The notes under the pieces: model-generated
What the model saw: only the letters and a program-made list of their open reading frames with translations
The model's database searches: none
What the model was told of the DNA's origin: nothing
Program-made: the position numbers and the translations under genes
From: Streptomyces liliiviolaceus
Lineage (GTDB): Bacteria; Actinomycetota; Actinomycetes; Streptomycetales; Streptomycetaceae
Reading direction: 5' to 3'
Length of the DNA stretch: 64,000 nucleotides
Assembly (NCBI RefSeq): GCF_018070025.1
Contig: NZ_JAGPYQ010000002.1
Location: 1,612,001 to 1,676,000, forward strand
Shown here: in pieces, positions 33,002 to 41,385 of the stretch
Layout: the number at the start of each line of letters is the position of its first letter
Numbering within the stretch: the stretch's first letter is position 1

Positions 33002-34345
33002 TCACAGTGAGAGGCACGCGCCCTCTCCTTCCAGTTCGGTGCGCAGCCGCGTGACGTCGACCTCGGCGGCCGTGACCTGGTCCTTGAGTGCCAGGTGGGC
33101 GGCCGTGCCCGCGGCCTGGCCCATGGCGAAGCACGGTCCGGCGACGCGGGCGGCGGACTGGCCGCCGTGGGTCATCGACGCGCAGCGTCCGGCGACGAGC
33201 AGGTTGCCGGGGCCCTCGGCGGGGACGAGCATGCGGTACGGCAGCTGGTTGTAGCCCACCGGGTCGTCGCCGTAGGGCCAGCGGATGTCGAGGTCCCCGT
33301 CGACATGGGCCTCCACCGGCCAGCCGTTGAGGCCGATGGAGTCGTCGAAGCGGGCGCAGGAGCGGACGTCGTCCTCGGTGAGCACGTACCGGCCGCGCAG
33401 GCGGCGGGTCTCGCGGATGCCGATCTCGGGGCCGATGTCGACGATGTACGCGCGCTCGAAGCCCGGCAGGTTCTCGCGGATGAAGCCGAACACCTCCTGG
33501 GCCTGCGCCCGGCCCTGCACCTCGCCGTGGGTGAGCTGCCAGACGTCGGTGCCGTCGACCGCGCTGCCGTCGGGGTTGCGCAACTGGGTGGCGTTGGCCC
33601 GCCACTCCACGGCGTCGCGCTGGGGCCGTACGATCGCGCCGCGCCGCGGGAAGCGGGGGCGGCCTGCGGCCACGGCCTCGTCCATCAGGCGGGGCAGGAT
33701 CTTCCAGGCGGGTCCGGCGCGCTCGTCGTCCACGGCGTTGATGCGGAACATGGTGGACGGGTAGAGCATGTCGCCGTACGGGTCGGCCTTCTCGTGGCTC
33801 GTGCCGGTCCAGGCCAGCAGGTCGCCGTCGCCGGAGCAGTCGATGAACATCTGACCGCGCAGGATGCCGCGGCCCGACTTCGATTCGACGACGACCGCCT
33901 CGACGCCCGAGGGGCCGGTGAGCGCGCCCACCGCGAAGGCGTGGTAGAGGAGTTGGGCTCCGGCGGACAGCACGTGGTCGTCGGCGGCGCTGCGGTAGGC
34001 CGGTATGTCGTAGGCCTGTGCCTGGATGCGGTCGGCGAAGGACAGGTGGGGGGCGCGCAGCCCGCCGAGCCGGTCGATGCGTTCCAGGAGTTCGGTGGCG
34101 TGTCCCCTGACGGTGAGGACGTGTTCGCCGTGGACGTTGGAGTACATGCCGCAGAAGGTGGACAGGCCGCCGCCGGTGCCGGCGCCGCCGAGGTAGCCGC
34201 TCTTCTCCACCAGCAGGGTGCTGCGTCCGGCCCGGGCGGCGGCGGTCGCCGCGGCGAGTCCCGAGGGGCCGCCGCCGAGGACGACGACCTCCCATTCGCC
34301 GAACACCGGTGTGTCACGGGCGGGTTCGGTGACGTGGCTGTTCAC
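33002..34345 (-). CDS. FAD-dependent oxidoreductase (FAD_oxidored family)
   Basis: A 447-aa flavoprotein. The dinucleotide loop is VVVLGGGPSGLAAATAAARAG with VEKSGYLGG after it; GQMFIDCSGDGDLLAWTG and LLVAGRCASMTHGGQSAARVAG complete the FAD-binding pattern of the PF12831 group. These enzymes oxidise small carbon acids or alcohols, often next to dehydratases. GTG 34345 is used because it lies in a GTGA overlap with the hydrolase stop. No signal peptide. In this operon it probably acts on the imported substrate or its dehydrated product; the exact reaction is unknown. Confidence 0.88.
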   Translation of the reverse strand: MNSHVTEPARDTPVFGEWEVVVLGGGPSGLAAATAAARAGRSTLLVEKSGYLGGAGTGGGLSTFCGMYSNVHGEHVLTVRGHATELLERIDRLGGLRAPHLSFADRIQAQAYDIPAYRSAADDHVLSAGAQLLYHAFAVGALTGPSGVEAVVVESKSGRGILRGQMFIDCSGDGDLLAWTGTSHEKADPYGDMLYPSTMFRINAVDDERAGPAWKILPRLMDEAVAAGRPRFPRRGAIVRPQRDAVEWRANATQLRNPDGSAVDGTDVWQLTHGEVQGRAQAQEVFGFIRENLPGFERAYIVDIGPEIGIRETRRLRGRYVLTEDDVRSCARFDDSIGLNGWPVEAHVDGDLDIRWPYGDDPVGYNQLPYRMLVPAEGPGNLLVAGRCASMTHGGQSAARVAGPCFAMGQAAGTAAHLALKDQVTAAEVDVTRLRTELEGEGACLSL

Positions 34346-35124
34346 GGGGTGGCCTTTCGGTCGGCCGCGGAGGTGGCGGCGGTCCAGTGTTCGGTCAGCA
34401 GGGTGTGGAGCCGGTCGGGGATCTCCTGGCTCAGCAGGTGTCCCGCGTCGGGGAGCGCGATCCGCCGGGCGCCGGGCACGCCGGTCGCGATCGTCGTCGC
34501 GTGGTGGGCCGGGACGACGGCGTCGGCGAGCCCGTGCACCGCGAGCACGGGGCAGCGGACGCCGGCCAGCCGGTCGCGCAGGTCGGTGCCCGCGATGGCC
34601 TCGCAGCAGGCCGCGTACCCCTCGGGGTCGAGCAGGCCGACGCCGTCGACGGTGTCCTGGACCAGGGCGGTCGGCGTCTGGGCCACGGCGGGGGCGTACC
34701 AGCGGTCGAGCAGGCCGGTGGTGGCGGCCGTCATGCCCTGTTCCCGGATCGCCGTGGCGCGTCGCCGCCAGAAGGCCGGGTCGTCCGCGAAGGCGGGCGC
34801 GTTGACGGTGACGAGGCTGCGCACCCGGCCGGGGTGGTCCGCGGCCAGGGCGAGCCCGACGGTGCCGCCGAGGCTGATCCCCACGACGTCGGCGGACTCG
34901 ATGCCGAGGTCGTCGAGCAGGGTGACGGCGTCGTGGACCAGGTCGGCGAGGTCGTACGGTCCCGGGGGCGCCGGGAACTCGCCGTGTCCGCGGTGGTCGT
35001 ACGCGATCACCCGGTGCGTGGTGCGCAGGCGGGTGCGCTGCGGTGCCCACATCGCGGCCGTGGTGCCGAGGGAGGCGCAGAGCAGGACCGGGTCGCCGGA
35101 GCCCTCGTCCGTGTACGCGGTCAT
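34342..35124 (-). CDS. Alpha/beta hydrolase, enol-lactonase-like
   Basis: A 260-aa alpha/beta-hydrolase-fold enzyme resembling 3-oxoadipate enol-lactonase (PcaD). The nucleophile elbow is VGISLGGTVG (Ser), the acid is likely Asp in HGLADAVVPAHH, and the catalytic His is in PDAGHLLSQEIP. The oxyanion region is LLCASLGTTAAMW. It is expected to open a lactone or cleave an ester of the operon substrate. It overlaps the ATPase gene (ATGA at 35121-35124) and the next gene (GTGA), so it is in the middle of one transcript. Confidence 0.88.
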   Translation of the reverse strand: MTAYTDEGSGDPVLLCASLGTTAAMWAPQRTRLRTTHRVIAYDHRGHGEFPAPPGPYDLADLVHDAVTLLDDLGIESADVVGISLGGTVGLALAADHPGRVRSLVTVNAPAFADDPAFWRRRATAIREQGMTAATTGLLDRWYAPAVAQTPTALVQDTVDGVGLLDPEGYAACCEAIAGTDLRDRLAGVRCPVLAVHGLADAVVPAHHATTIATGVPGARRIALPDAGHLLSQEIPDRLHTLLTEHWTAATSAADRKATP

Positions 35125-35921
35125 GCGGCCGCTTCCGCTCGTCGGCGGCCGGCCTTGGCCTCCTGGATTCCGCGGTGCACGCGGGTGCGCAGTTCGGCGA
35201 ACTCGGGCGTCGAGCGGCTGGTGACCTGGTCGCGTTCGGCGGGCAGTGCGACGGGCACGTCGTCGAGGACGTGGGTGGGCGAGGCGGACAGGACCAGGAC
35301 GCGTTCGCCGAGGTAGACGGCCTCGTCGACGTCGTGGGTGACGAACAGCGTGGTGATGCCGAGGGAGCGCCACAGGGACCGGACGAGATCTTCGAGGTCG
35401 GCGCGGGTCTGCGCGTCGACGGCGGCGAACGGCTCGTCCATCAGCAGCACCTGCGGCTCGTAGGCGACGGCCCGGGCGATGGCCACGCGCTGCTGCATAC
35501 CGCCGGAGAGCTGCCAGGGGTACGCGTCGCCGGAGTCGGCGAGTCCGACGGCGGCGAGGGAGTCGGCGACGAGGCGGTCGCGTTCGGCGCGGGGCAGACC
35601 CTTCTGCCGCAGCGGGAGGTCGATGTTCTGCCGCACGGTCTTCCAGGGGAAGAGGCTGCGGCCGTACTCCTGGAACACCACGGCCATGCCGGGCGGGGGT
35701 CCGGTCACGGGAGCGCCGTCGAGCAGGATCTCTCCCCTGGTGGGGGCGAGCAGTCCGGCCAGGCACTTCAGGAGGGTGGTCTTGCCCGCGCCGGAGGGGC
35801 CGACGATGCAGGCGAACTCGCCCCGGGCGACGGAGAAGGTGATGTCGCCGATCGCCTCCACGCGGTGGCCGGAGGACTCGTACACCTTGTTGAGGCCCTT
35901 GACGTTGAGCATGTCTGTCAT
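35121..35921 (-). CDS. ABC importer ATP-binding protein (TauB/SsuB type)
   Basis: A 266-aa ATPase. Walker A is GPSGAGKTT, the Q-loop lies in VFQEYGRSLFPWKTV, the signature is LSGGMQQR, Walker B is VLLMDEPFAAVD and the switch His is in FVTHDVDEA. The sequence is typical of nitrate/sulfonate/taurine-class importers. It overlaps both neighbours by ATGA junctions and works with two permeases and the lipoprotein encoded upstream in the operon. Confidence 0.93.
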   Translation of the reverse strand: MTDMLNVKGLNKVYESSGHRVEAIGDITFSVARGEFACIVGPSGAGKTTLLKCLAGLLAPTRGEILLDGAPVTGPPPGMAVVFQEYGRSLFPWKTVRQNIDLPLRQKGLPRAERDRLVADSLAAVGLADSGDAYPWQLSGGMQQRVAIARAVAYEPQVLLMDEPFAAVDAQTRADLEDLVRSLWRSLGITTLFVTHDVDEAVYLGERVLVLSASPTHVLDDVPVALPAERDQVTSRSTPEFAELRTRVHRGIQEAKAGRRRAEAAA

Positions 35922-36697
35922 CAGCCGTTCTTCCTCTGCGACTCGCGCAGGCCCAGGTACCAGCCCAGGACCCGCTTCTCGACGACGGTGAACAGCGCGG
36001 ACAGCGCGAACCCGATGAGGCCGAGCAGGATGATGCCGCTCCACATCTGGGGGATCGCGAAGGTGCGCTGGAACTGCACGATGCTGAAGCCGAGTCCGTT
36101 GGTGGCGGCGAACATCTCGCCGATGACCATGAGGATCAGCCCGATGGACAGGGACTGGCGCAGTCCCGCCATGATCTGCGGGCTCGCCGCGGGCAGCACC
36201 ATGTGGCGCAGCCGCGCGCCGCGGGTGATGCCGTAGGTGCGGCAGGTGTCGACCATGACCTCGTCGGCGGCGCGGACGCCCTCGACGGTGTTCAGCAGGA
36301 CCGGCCAGACGCAGCCGGAGACGATGACCAGGACCTTCGAGCCGTCCCCGATGCCGGCGACGATCGCGATGACCGGGACCAGCACGGTCGGCGGGAGGGC
36401 GCGCAGGAACTCCAGGACCGGTTCGGCGCCGCGGCGCAGGGTGTCGGTCAGGCCGAGGGCGACGCCCAGGGCCACCCCGATGACGGCGGAGAGGGCGAAG
36501 CCGGTGAGCAGCCGGAGCATGCTGGGGACGACGTCCTCGGCGAAGCGGGACGACAGCCACAGTTCGCCGAAGCGGTCGAGGATGTCGGGCAGCGGCGGAT
36601 AGTAGTAGCTGGTGCTGTCGACGCTGGTGATCCACCACAGTGCGACGAGGACGGCAGGCAGTCCGAGGGCGTACAGGGTGCGGCGCAGGACGTTCAT
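35921..36697 (-). CDS. ABC importer permease 1 (SsuC type)
   Basis: A 258-aa membrane permease with about six helices (LGLPAVLVALWWITSV; LLTGFALSAVIGVALGVALGL; VLVPVIAIVAGIGDGSKVLVIV; SIGLILMVIGEMFAATNGLG; GIILLGLIGFALSALFTVVE). The cytoplasmic coupling loop is YGITRGARLRHMVLPAASPQI (EAA motif variant). It belongs to the same class as the second permease, so the transporter is probably a heterodimer. It shares four-base overlaps with both neighbours. Confidence 0.92.
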   Translation of the reverse strand: MNVLRRTLYALGLPAVLVALWWITSVDSTSYYYPPLPDILDRFGELWLSSRFAEDVVPSMLRLLTGFALSAVIGVALGVALGLTDTLRRGAEPVLEFLRALPPTVLVPVIAIVAGIGDGSKVLVIVSGCVWPVLLNTVEGVRAADEVMVDTCRTYGITRGARLRHMVLPAASPQIMAGLRQSLSIGLILMVIGEMFAATNGLGFSIVQFQRTFAIPQMWSGIILLGLIGFALSALFTVVEKRVLGWYLGLRESQRKNG

Positions 36698-37530
36698 CGG
36701 GAGCCCGCCGATCGCCGGACGGAGGGGTGCCAGCCGAGCGCGGCGCGCTCCGCGTACCGGAAGCCGACGTTGACCAGGACGCCCAGGACGCCGGTGAGCA
36801 GGACGAGTGCGAACATCTCGGTCGTCGCGCCGCTGCTCTGCGCGACGGAGATGAGCTGGCCGATACCGGGGGTGCCGATGACCAGTTCGCCGGTGATGGC
36901 GAGGACCAGGGCGACGGAGGCGGCGAGCCGGATGCCGGTGAACACGAACGGCAGGGCGGTGGGCCAGATGACGTGCCGGATACGGGCCCACAGGCCGAAG
37001 CGGTAGGAGCGGGCGGTGTCGTGGGCGACGGGGTCGATGTCCTGGACGCCGTAGAGGACCTGCACCAGCACCTGCCAGAAGCCGGCGTAGACGATGAGGA
37101 CCACCCCGGACTCGTAGCCGGTGCCGAAGACGAGGATGACCGCAGGGATGAGGGCCACCGAGGGGATCGGGCGCAGGAACTCCACCGTGGAGGCGGTGAT
37201 CGCCCGCAGCACCGGTACGAGCCCGATGGCCACGCCGGCGATCACGCCCGCGGCGACGGCGGCGACCAGTCCGACGGCCCAGGTGCGGACCGTGTTGCCG
37301 AGTGCCTCCCACAGCGCGCCGTCGCCCGCCTCCCGGCCGAGCTGGGCCAGGACGGAGCTGAGCGGGGGCAGCGCGCCGTCCGCGATCAGGCCGGTGCGTG
37401 GGACGAGTTCGGCGATCAGGGCGGCGACCGCGATGCCGACGAGCGGGGCGATCCGGGGTCGGGGCCTGCGGACGCGCGGGGGCGGGGCGGCCGGGGCCTT
37501 GGTGGGCCGGGTGGCGTCGAGCACTTTCAT
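36694..37530 (-). CDS. ABC importer permease 2 (SsuC type)
   Basis: A 278-aa membrane permease. A Pro/Arg-rich cytoplasmic N-terminus (residues 1-30) precedes the first helix (PLVGIAVAALIAELV). Further helices include AVGLVAAVAAGVIAGVAIGLV, VALIPAVILVFGTGYESGVVLIVYAG and LAASVALVLAITGELVIGTPG. The EAA-like loop is YRFGLWARIRHVIWPTALPFVFTG. ATG 37530 is chosen because it overlaps the IlvD stop (ATGA) and has GGGAGC upstream; a start nine codons earlier is possible. It pairs with permease 1. Confidence 0.92.
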   Translation of the reverse strand: MKVLDATRPTKAPAAPPPRVRRPRPRIAPLVGIAVAALIAELVPRTGLIADGALPPLSSVLAQLGREAGDGALWEALGNTVRTWAVGLVAAVAAGVIAGVAIGLVPVLRAITASTVEFLRPIPSVALIPAVILVFGTGYESGVVLIVYAGFWQVLVQVLYGVQDIDPVAHDTARSYRFGLWARIRHVIWPTALPFVFTGIRLAASVALVLAITGELVIGTPGIGQLISVAQSSGATTEMFALVLLTGVLGVLVNVGFRYAERAALGWHPSVRRSAGSR

Positions 37531-39317
37531 CGGACTGCTCCCAGGGGTTTCCCGCACGCGCTCGCGCAGTCCGGGCGGGCCAGAACGGAGCCGCAGGCGG
37601 GGCTGGTGACGGTGCGGTCGTACACGGACAGCCAGCCGGGCGTGCGGACGGTGTCCGCGGGGGCGGTCTCGCGGCCGGCCAGGGTGTCCGGATCGACCTC
37701 CAGGTCGACCGTGCGGGCGGTGAGGTCGATGCTGATGACGTCGCCGTCGTGGATCCGGCCGAGCGGGCCGCCGATCGCGGCCTCCGGGGAGACCTCGCCG
37801 ACGACGATGCCCTTGTTGACCAGTCCGGAGAGCTGGCCGTCGGTGACCACGGCGACCTTCTCGCCGAGCCCGGCGCCGTCGAGGGCGAACACGAACGCCG
37901 AGGCCATCGCCATGCCGGGGCCGCCGTGCAGCCCCATGCCACGCAGCACGACCACGTCTCCGGCCTGCACCTCCCCCGCCGCGAGCCCCGCGATGGCGGT
38001 CTCGCGGGAGGGGTAGCAGCGGGCGGGGCCGCGGAAGGAGGTGGGCCGTTCCTCGTCGGCGGGCAGCTTGACGATCGCGCCCTCGGCCGCCAGGGACCCG
38101 CGCAGGACGACGATCGACGGGGTACGGGAGAACGGGTCGTCCAGGGGCCGGATGAACTCCGGGTCGGACGGCGGTGTCTCGGCGAGGAGTTCACCGAGGG
38201 GGCGGCCGGTGGCCCCGACCGTGGTGAGGTCCAGCAGCGGGGCCAGCGCGGCGAGGACGCCCCGGGTGCCGCCGGCGTCGTCGAGCTGCTCGATGAGGTG
38301 GGGGCCGTTGGGCCGTACCGCGGTGATGACGGGGACCCGGTCGGCCAGTTCCTCGTACGTCCGCCACACGTCGACGTCCAGTCCCGCCTCGACGGCGACG
38401 GCCTGGAGGTGTTTGACGGAGTTGATCGAGCCGCCGACCGCGAGCATCACGGTGACCGCGTTGCGGATCGCGGCCGGGGTGAGCACCGAGCGTGCCGTGC
38501 GCCCCGCGTGGACCATGTCGACGATGTGCCGGCCGGCCGAGCGCACCGCGTCCCACATGACCGGACCCTCGGCGCGGGTCGGGGTGGTGCCGGGCAGAGC
38601 CATGCCGAGCACCTCGGAGGCCATGTGCATGGTGTTGGCGGTGCCCATCCCCGCGCACACGCCGGGACCGCGGATGGCGTCCTCGGACATGGCGAGCAGG
38701 TCCTCGGCGGAGGTACGGCCGAGGGCGGTGTGCCCGGCGTGCAGGAAGACGTCCTCGATGTCGGCGCCGCCGTCCTCGTGCAGGGCGCTGCGCTGGTAGC
38801 CGCACGCGACGAGCAGGGTGGGCACGTCGAGCCGGCCGCCCGCCATCATGTGGGCGGGCGCCGTCTTGTCGCAGGAGCTGAGGCACACCATGCCGTCGAG
38901 CAGGGCACCCTCCACCACGACCTCGATGTCGTTGACGATGAGGTCGCGGGTGGGCAGTACGTACCGGCCGCCCGCCCCGGCACTGGTGATGAAGTCGGAG
39001 GGCGCCGCGGTACGGATCTCGAAGGGCAGGCCGCCCGCGTCGCGTATCGCCTCCTTGAGCACCGGGACGATGTCGTCGAGGTGCGCGAAGCAGGCGGCCA
39101 GGTCGGAGGAGGAGTTGACGATGGCGATCTTGGGCCGGGCCATCTCCTCGTCGGTGATGCCGAGCGAGCGCCACTGGGCCCGCCGGACGGCCCAGCGGGA
39201 ACTGCCGGCGGGCAGGTCGCTGCGGAGGGGGCCGGTGCCGGTGCCGGGTAGAGGGCCGGCGCCAGGGAGAGGCTCGGCGCCGGATGGAGGGTTGGTGCCG
39301 GGGAGGGGGTTGGTCAT
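37527..39317 (-). CDS. IlvD/Edd-family dehydratase
   Basis: A 596-aa iron-sulfur dehydratase. The three cluster cysteines are in DLAACFAHLDD, CLSSCDKTAPAHMMAGG and GPGVCAGMGTANTMHM. Downstream landmarks are VLRGSLAAEGAIVK, GMGLHGGPGMAMAS and VTDGQLSGLVNKGIVVGEVSPEA. The family includes dihydroxyacid, phosphogluconate and sugar-acid dehydratases; the operon favours a sugar-acid-like substrate over branched-chain amino acid synthesis. The first 34 residues are a Pro/Gly repeat (PLPGTNPPSGAEPLPGAGPLPG) not seen in family members, so a later start is possible, though none has a clear ribosome binding site. Confidence 0.9.
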   Translation of the reverse strand: MTNPLPGTNPPSGAEPLPGAGPLPGTGTGPLRSDLPAGSSRWAVRRAQWRSLGITDEEMARPKIAIVNSSSDLAACFAHLDDIVPVLKEAIRDAGGLPFEIRTAAPSDFITSAGAGGRYVLPTRDLIVNDIEVVVEGALLDGMVCLSSCDKTAPAHMMAGGRLDVPTLLVACGYQRSALHEDGGADIEDVFLHAGHTALGRTSAEDLLAMSEDAIRGPGVCAGMGTANTMHMASEVLGMALPGTTPTRAEGPVMWDAVRSAGRHIVDMVHAGRTARSVLTPAAIRNAVTVMLAVGGSINSVKHLQAVAVEAGLDVDVWRTYEELADRVPVITAVRPNGPHLIEQLDDAGGTRGVLAALAPLLDLTTVGATGRPLGELLAETPPSDPEFIRPLDDPFSRTPSIVVLRGSLAAEGAIVKLPADEERPTSFRGPARCYPSRETAIAGLAAGEVQAGDVVVLRGMGLHGGPGMAMASAFVFALDGAGLGEKVAVVTDGQLSGLVNKGIVVGEVSPEAAIGGPLGRIHDGDVISIDLTARTVDLEVDPDTLAGRETAPADTVRTPGWLSVYDRTVTSPACGSVLARPDCASACGKPLGAVR

Positions 39318-39318
39318 G

Positions 39319-40317
39319 TCAGCCGGCCGTTCCCGACCACACCAGGTCGTCGTAGGAGATGTCCTTGTCGATCAGGCCGTGTGCGCGGGCGGTCTTGACG
39401 AACGTCTCCACGGAGGACTGCTCGATCGCGGGCGCGAAGGTCGGCAGGGTCACCTTCTGGGCCACCCCGGCGTCGATCTTCATGAACGAGGACAGCTGTG
39501 CCCGGGTCTCCCGGGGGTGCGCCTCCGCGTAGGCCAGTGACTCGTCGATGGCGGCCTTCAGCGCGGTGAACAGCTTGGGGTTCTTCTTCAGCTGTGCCTC
39601 GGAGGTGAAGTACACCGATGTCGTCAGGCTGCTCTTCGCCATGTCGAGGTAGGGCGAGGCGATGACCCTGGTGTCCTTGTCCGCGGCGATGGTGTCGAAC
39701 GGCTCGGCGGTGACCATGGCGTCGATGTCGCCCTTGCCGAGCGCGGTGACCGCGTCGGGGAAGGGCAGCTCGACGAACTGGACCTTGTCCGGGTCCGCCC
39801 TGTCCGCGTCCACGGCGACCTCGCCGAGCATCTGGAGCAGGTTGTTGAGCGTGTTGACGCTGACCTTCTTGCCTTCGAGATCGGCGGCCGACCTGATCGG
39901 GCTGTCCTTCGGGACGCGGATCATCGTCACGTCCTTGCCCTCGGTGCCCGTGGAATTGGATCCGGAGGCGATCACCTTGAGGGGCAGTCCCTGGCCGCGG
40001 GCCGAGAGCACCGAGACGATGTTGCTGAACGCGAACTGGTACTGGCCGCTGACCACCGGCGGCACCAGGGCCGCGCCGCCCTGGGCGGTCTTGATGTCGA
40101 GCTTGATGCCGCGCTCGGAGAAGAAGCCCTGCTTCTCCCCCAGGTAGAGCGCGGCCACGTCGATGACCGGGATGAAACCGGCCTGCACAGTGACCGGCGT
40201 CTTCGAGGAGGGGTCCTGCCCTCCCGACGACTCGCCGCCGCCACAGGCGGTGAGCGACAGAGCCAGTCCGGCCGCGGCCGCCAGCGCCGTTCTTCTGCGC
40301 ATGATCGGGAACTCCAT
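39319..40317 (-). CDS. ABC importer substrate-binding lipoprotein (NMT1/SsuA-like)
   Basis: A 332-aa lipoprotein: residues 1-26 form a signal peptide ending in the lipobox LSLTAC, then a Gly/Ser linker. The mature part is a periplasmic-binding-type II fold of the NMT1/SsuA/ThiY class (VQAGFIPVIDVAALYLGEKQGFFSERG; DSPIRSAADLEGKKVSVN; VTAEPFDTIAADKDTRVIAS). It captures the substrate outside the membrane and feeds the two permeases. It is the first gene of the ten-gene operon; GGAGGA lies 6 bases before ATG 40317. One base separates its stop from the IlvD start. The ligand is not predictable from sequence alone. Confidence 0.92.
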   Translation of the reverse strand: MEFPIMRRRTALAAAAGLALSLTACGGGESSGGQDPSSKTPVTVQAGFIPVIDVAALYLGEKQGFFSERGIKLDIKTAQGGAALVPPVVSGQYQFAFSNIVSVLSARGQGLPLKVIASGSNSTGTEGKDVTMIRVPKDSPIRSAADLEGKKVSVNTLNNLLQMLGEVAVDADRADPDKVQFVELPFPDAVTALGKGDIDAMVTAEPFDTIAADKDTRVIASPYLDMAKSSLTTSVYFTSEAQLKKNPKLFTALKAAIDESLAYAEAHPRETRAQLSSFMKIDAGVAQKVTLPTFAPAIEQSSVETFVKTARAHGLIDKDISYDDLVWSGTAG

Positions 40318-40393
40318 CGTTCCTCCACGAGACAAGGGTCCGGAGGACCGGACCAGAGGGTGCGTGGAAGGGACCATACATTTCTGAACACAT

Positions 40394-40429
40394 GTGCGCT
40401 AGACGCACGCACAACCGTTCGCTGTGCGT
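40394..40429. promoter_or_regulatory. Candidate IclR operator in the divergent gap
   Basis: Two dyads share bases: GTGCG-CTAGA-CGCAC (40394-40408) and ACGCACA-N9-TGTGCGT (40407-40413 with 40423-40429). They lie midway between the lipoprotein start (40317) and the IclR start (40516). The IclR protein encoded next door is the natural ligand. Confidence 0.55.
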
Positions 40430-40515
40430 ACACTGCTGGTCGTGTCCGTCGGCAGAACCCGTCCGCCGGATGTGGGAAGGTGGTCGCCGCCACCGCCGGG
40501 ACTGGGAGACACCAC

Positions 40516-41304
40516 ATGGAACTGCTCGAAGACGGGCCTGGGGACGCGGACTTCGTCCAGTCGCTGGCGCGCGGACTCGAAGTGATCAGGGCCTTCGACG
40601 CGGAGCATCCGTTCCGCTCGCTCAGCGACGTCGCCAAGGCGACCGGTCTCTCCCGCGCCTCGGCGCGGCGCTCCCTGCTGACCCTGCACAAACTCGGCTA
40701 CGTGCGCAGCGAGGGCACGCTCTTCGGGCTCACGCCCAAGACCCTGGAGCTGGGGCACGCGTATCTGCGGGCCCTGTCCACGCCCCAGATCGCCGAACCG
40801 CACCTGACCAGCCTGATGCGTGACGTGCGCGAGACGACGGCGCTGTCCGTGCTCGACGGCGATCACGTGGTGCACGTGGCGCGCGTCCCGGCCGGCGGGG
40901 TGATCAGCGTGTCCATCAACGTGGGGTCCCGGTTCCCCGCGTACGCCACGGCCATGGGGCGGGTGCTGCTCGTCGGGCTGGCCGAGGACGCCTTCCAGGC
41001 CTATCTGGACCGGATCGACCTCCAGCCGCTGACCGACCGCACGGTCCGCAGCGCCGACGAGTTGCGGGCGGTCATAGAGACGGCCCGGGCCGACGGGTTC
41101 TGCCTCGCCGACCAGGAACTCAACCAGGGGCTGCGGGCGGTGGCGGTCCCCGTGCACGACCGGTCGGGTGCCGTCATCGCGGCGGCCAACATCGCCGCGA
41201 GCGCGGGCATGCGCAGCCTGGACGAACTCCGCGCCATGGTGCCGCGGTTGAGGGAGTGCGCCACCGCCATCGAAGCGGACCTGCACCGGGTCGCCGGTCC
41301 CTGA
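40516..41304 (+). CDS. IclR-family regulator of the catabolic operon
   Basis: A 262-aa regulator with an N-terminal winged HTH (FVQSLARGLEVIRAFD; LSDVAKATGLSRASARRSLLTLHKLGYVRSEG) and a C-terminal GAF-like ligand domain (VSINVGSRFPAYATAMGRVLLVGL; ADGFCLADQELNQGLRAVAVPVHD). It resembles the PcaR/PobR branch, which controls aromatic-acid pathways. It is divergent from the ten-gene operon and probably switches it in response to its substrate. ATG 40516 has GGGAGA upstream; the frame is open 52 codons further back without a good start. Confidence 0.92.
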   Translation: MELLEDGPGDADFVQSLARGLEVIRAFDAEHPFRSLSDVAKATGLSRASARRSLLTLHKLGYVRSEGTLFGLTPKTLELGHAYLRALSTPQIAEPHLTSLMRDVRETTALSVLDGDHVVHVARVPAGGVISVSINVGSRFPAYATAMGRVLLVGLAEDAFQAYLDRIDLQPLTDRTVRSADELRAVIETARADGFCLADQELNQGLRAVAVPVHDRSGAVIAAANIAASAGMRSLDELRAMVPRLRECATAIEADLHRVAGP

Positions 41305-41307
41305 CCG

Positions 41308-41329
41308 CCCGCGGAGCGGAGTCCGCGGG
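41308..41329. terminator. Hairpin between convergent IclR and SARP genes
   Basis: CCCGCGGA (41308-41315), loop GCGGAG, TCCGCGGG (41322-41329): a perfect 8-bp stem starting four bases after the IclR stop. More GC-rich partial dyads follow up to the SARP stop at 41386. Confidence 0.65.
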
Positions 41330-41385
41330 ACGCGATCCGCGAGGGGCCGTGTCGTCGTCGCCGCACGGGCCGCGGCCTCGCACCG

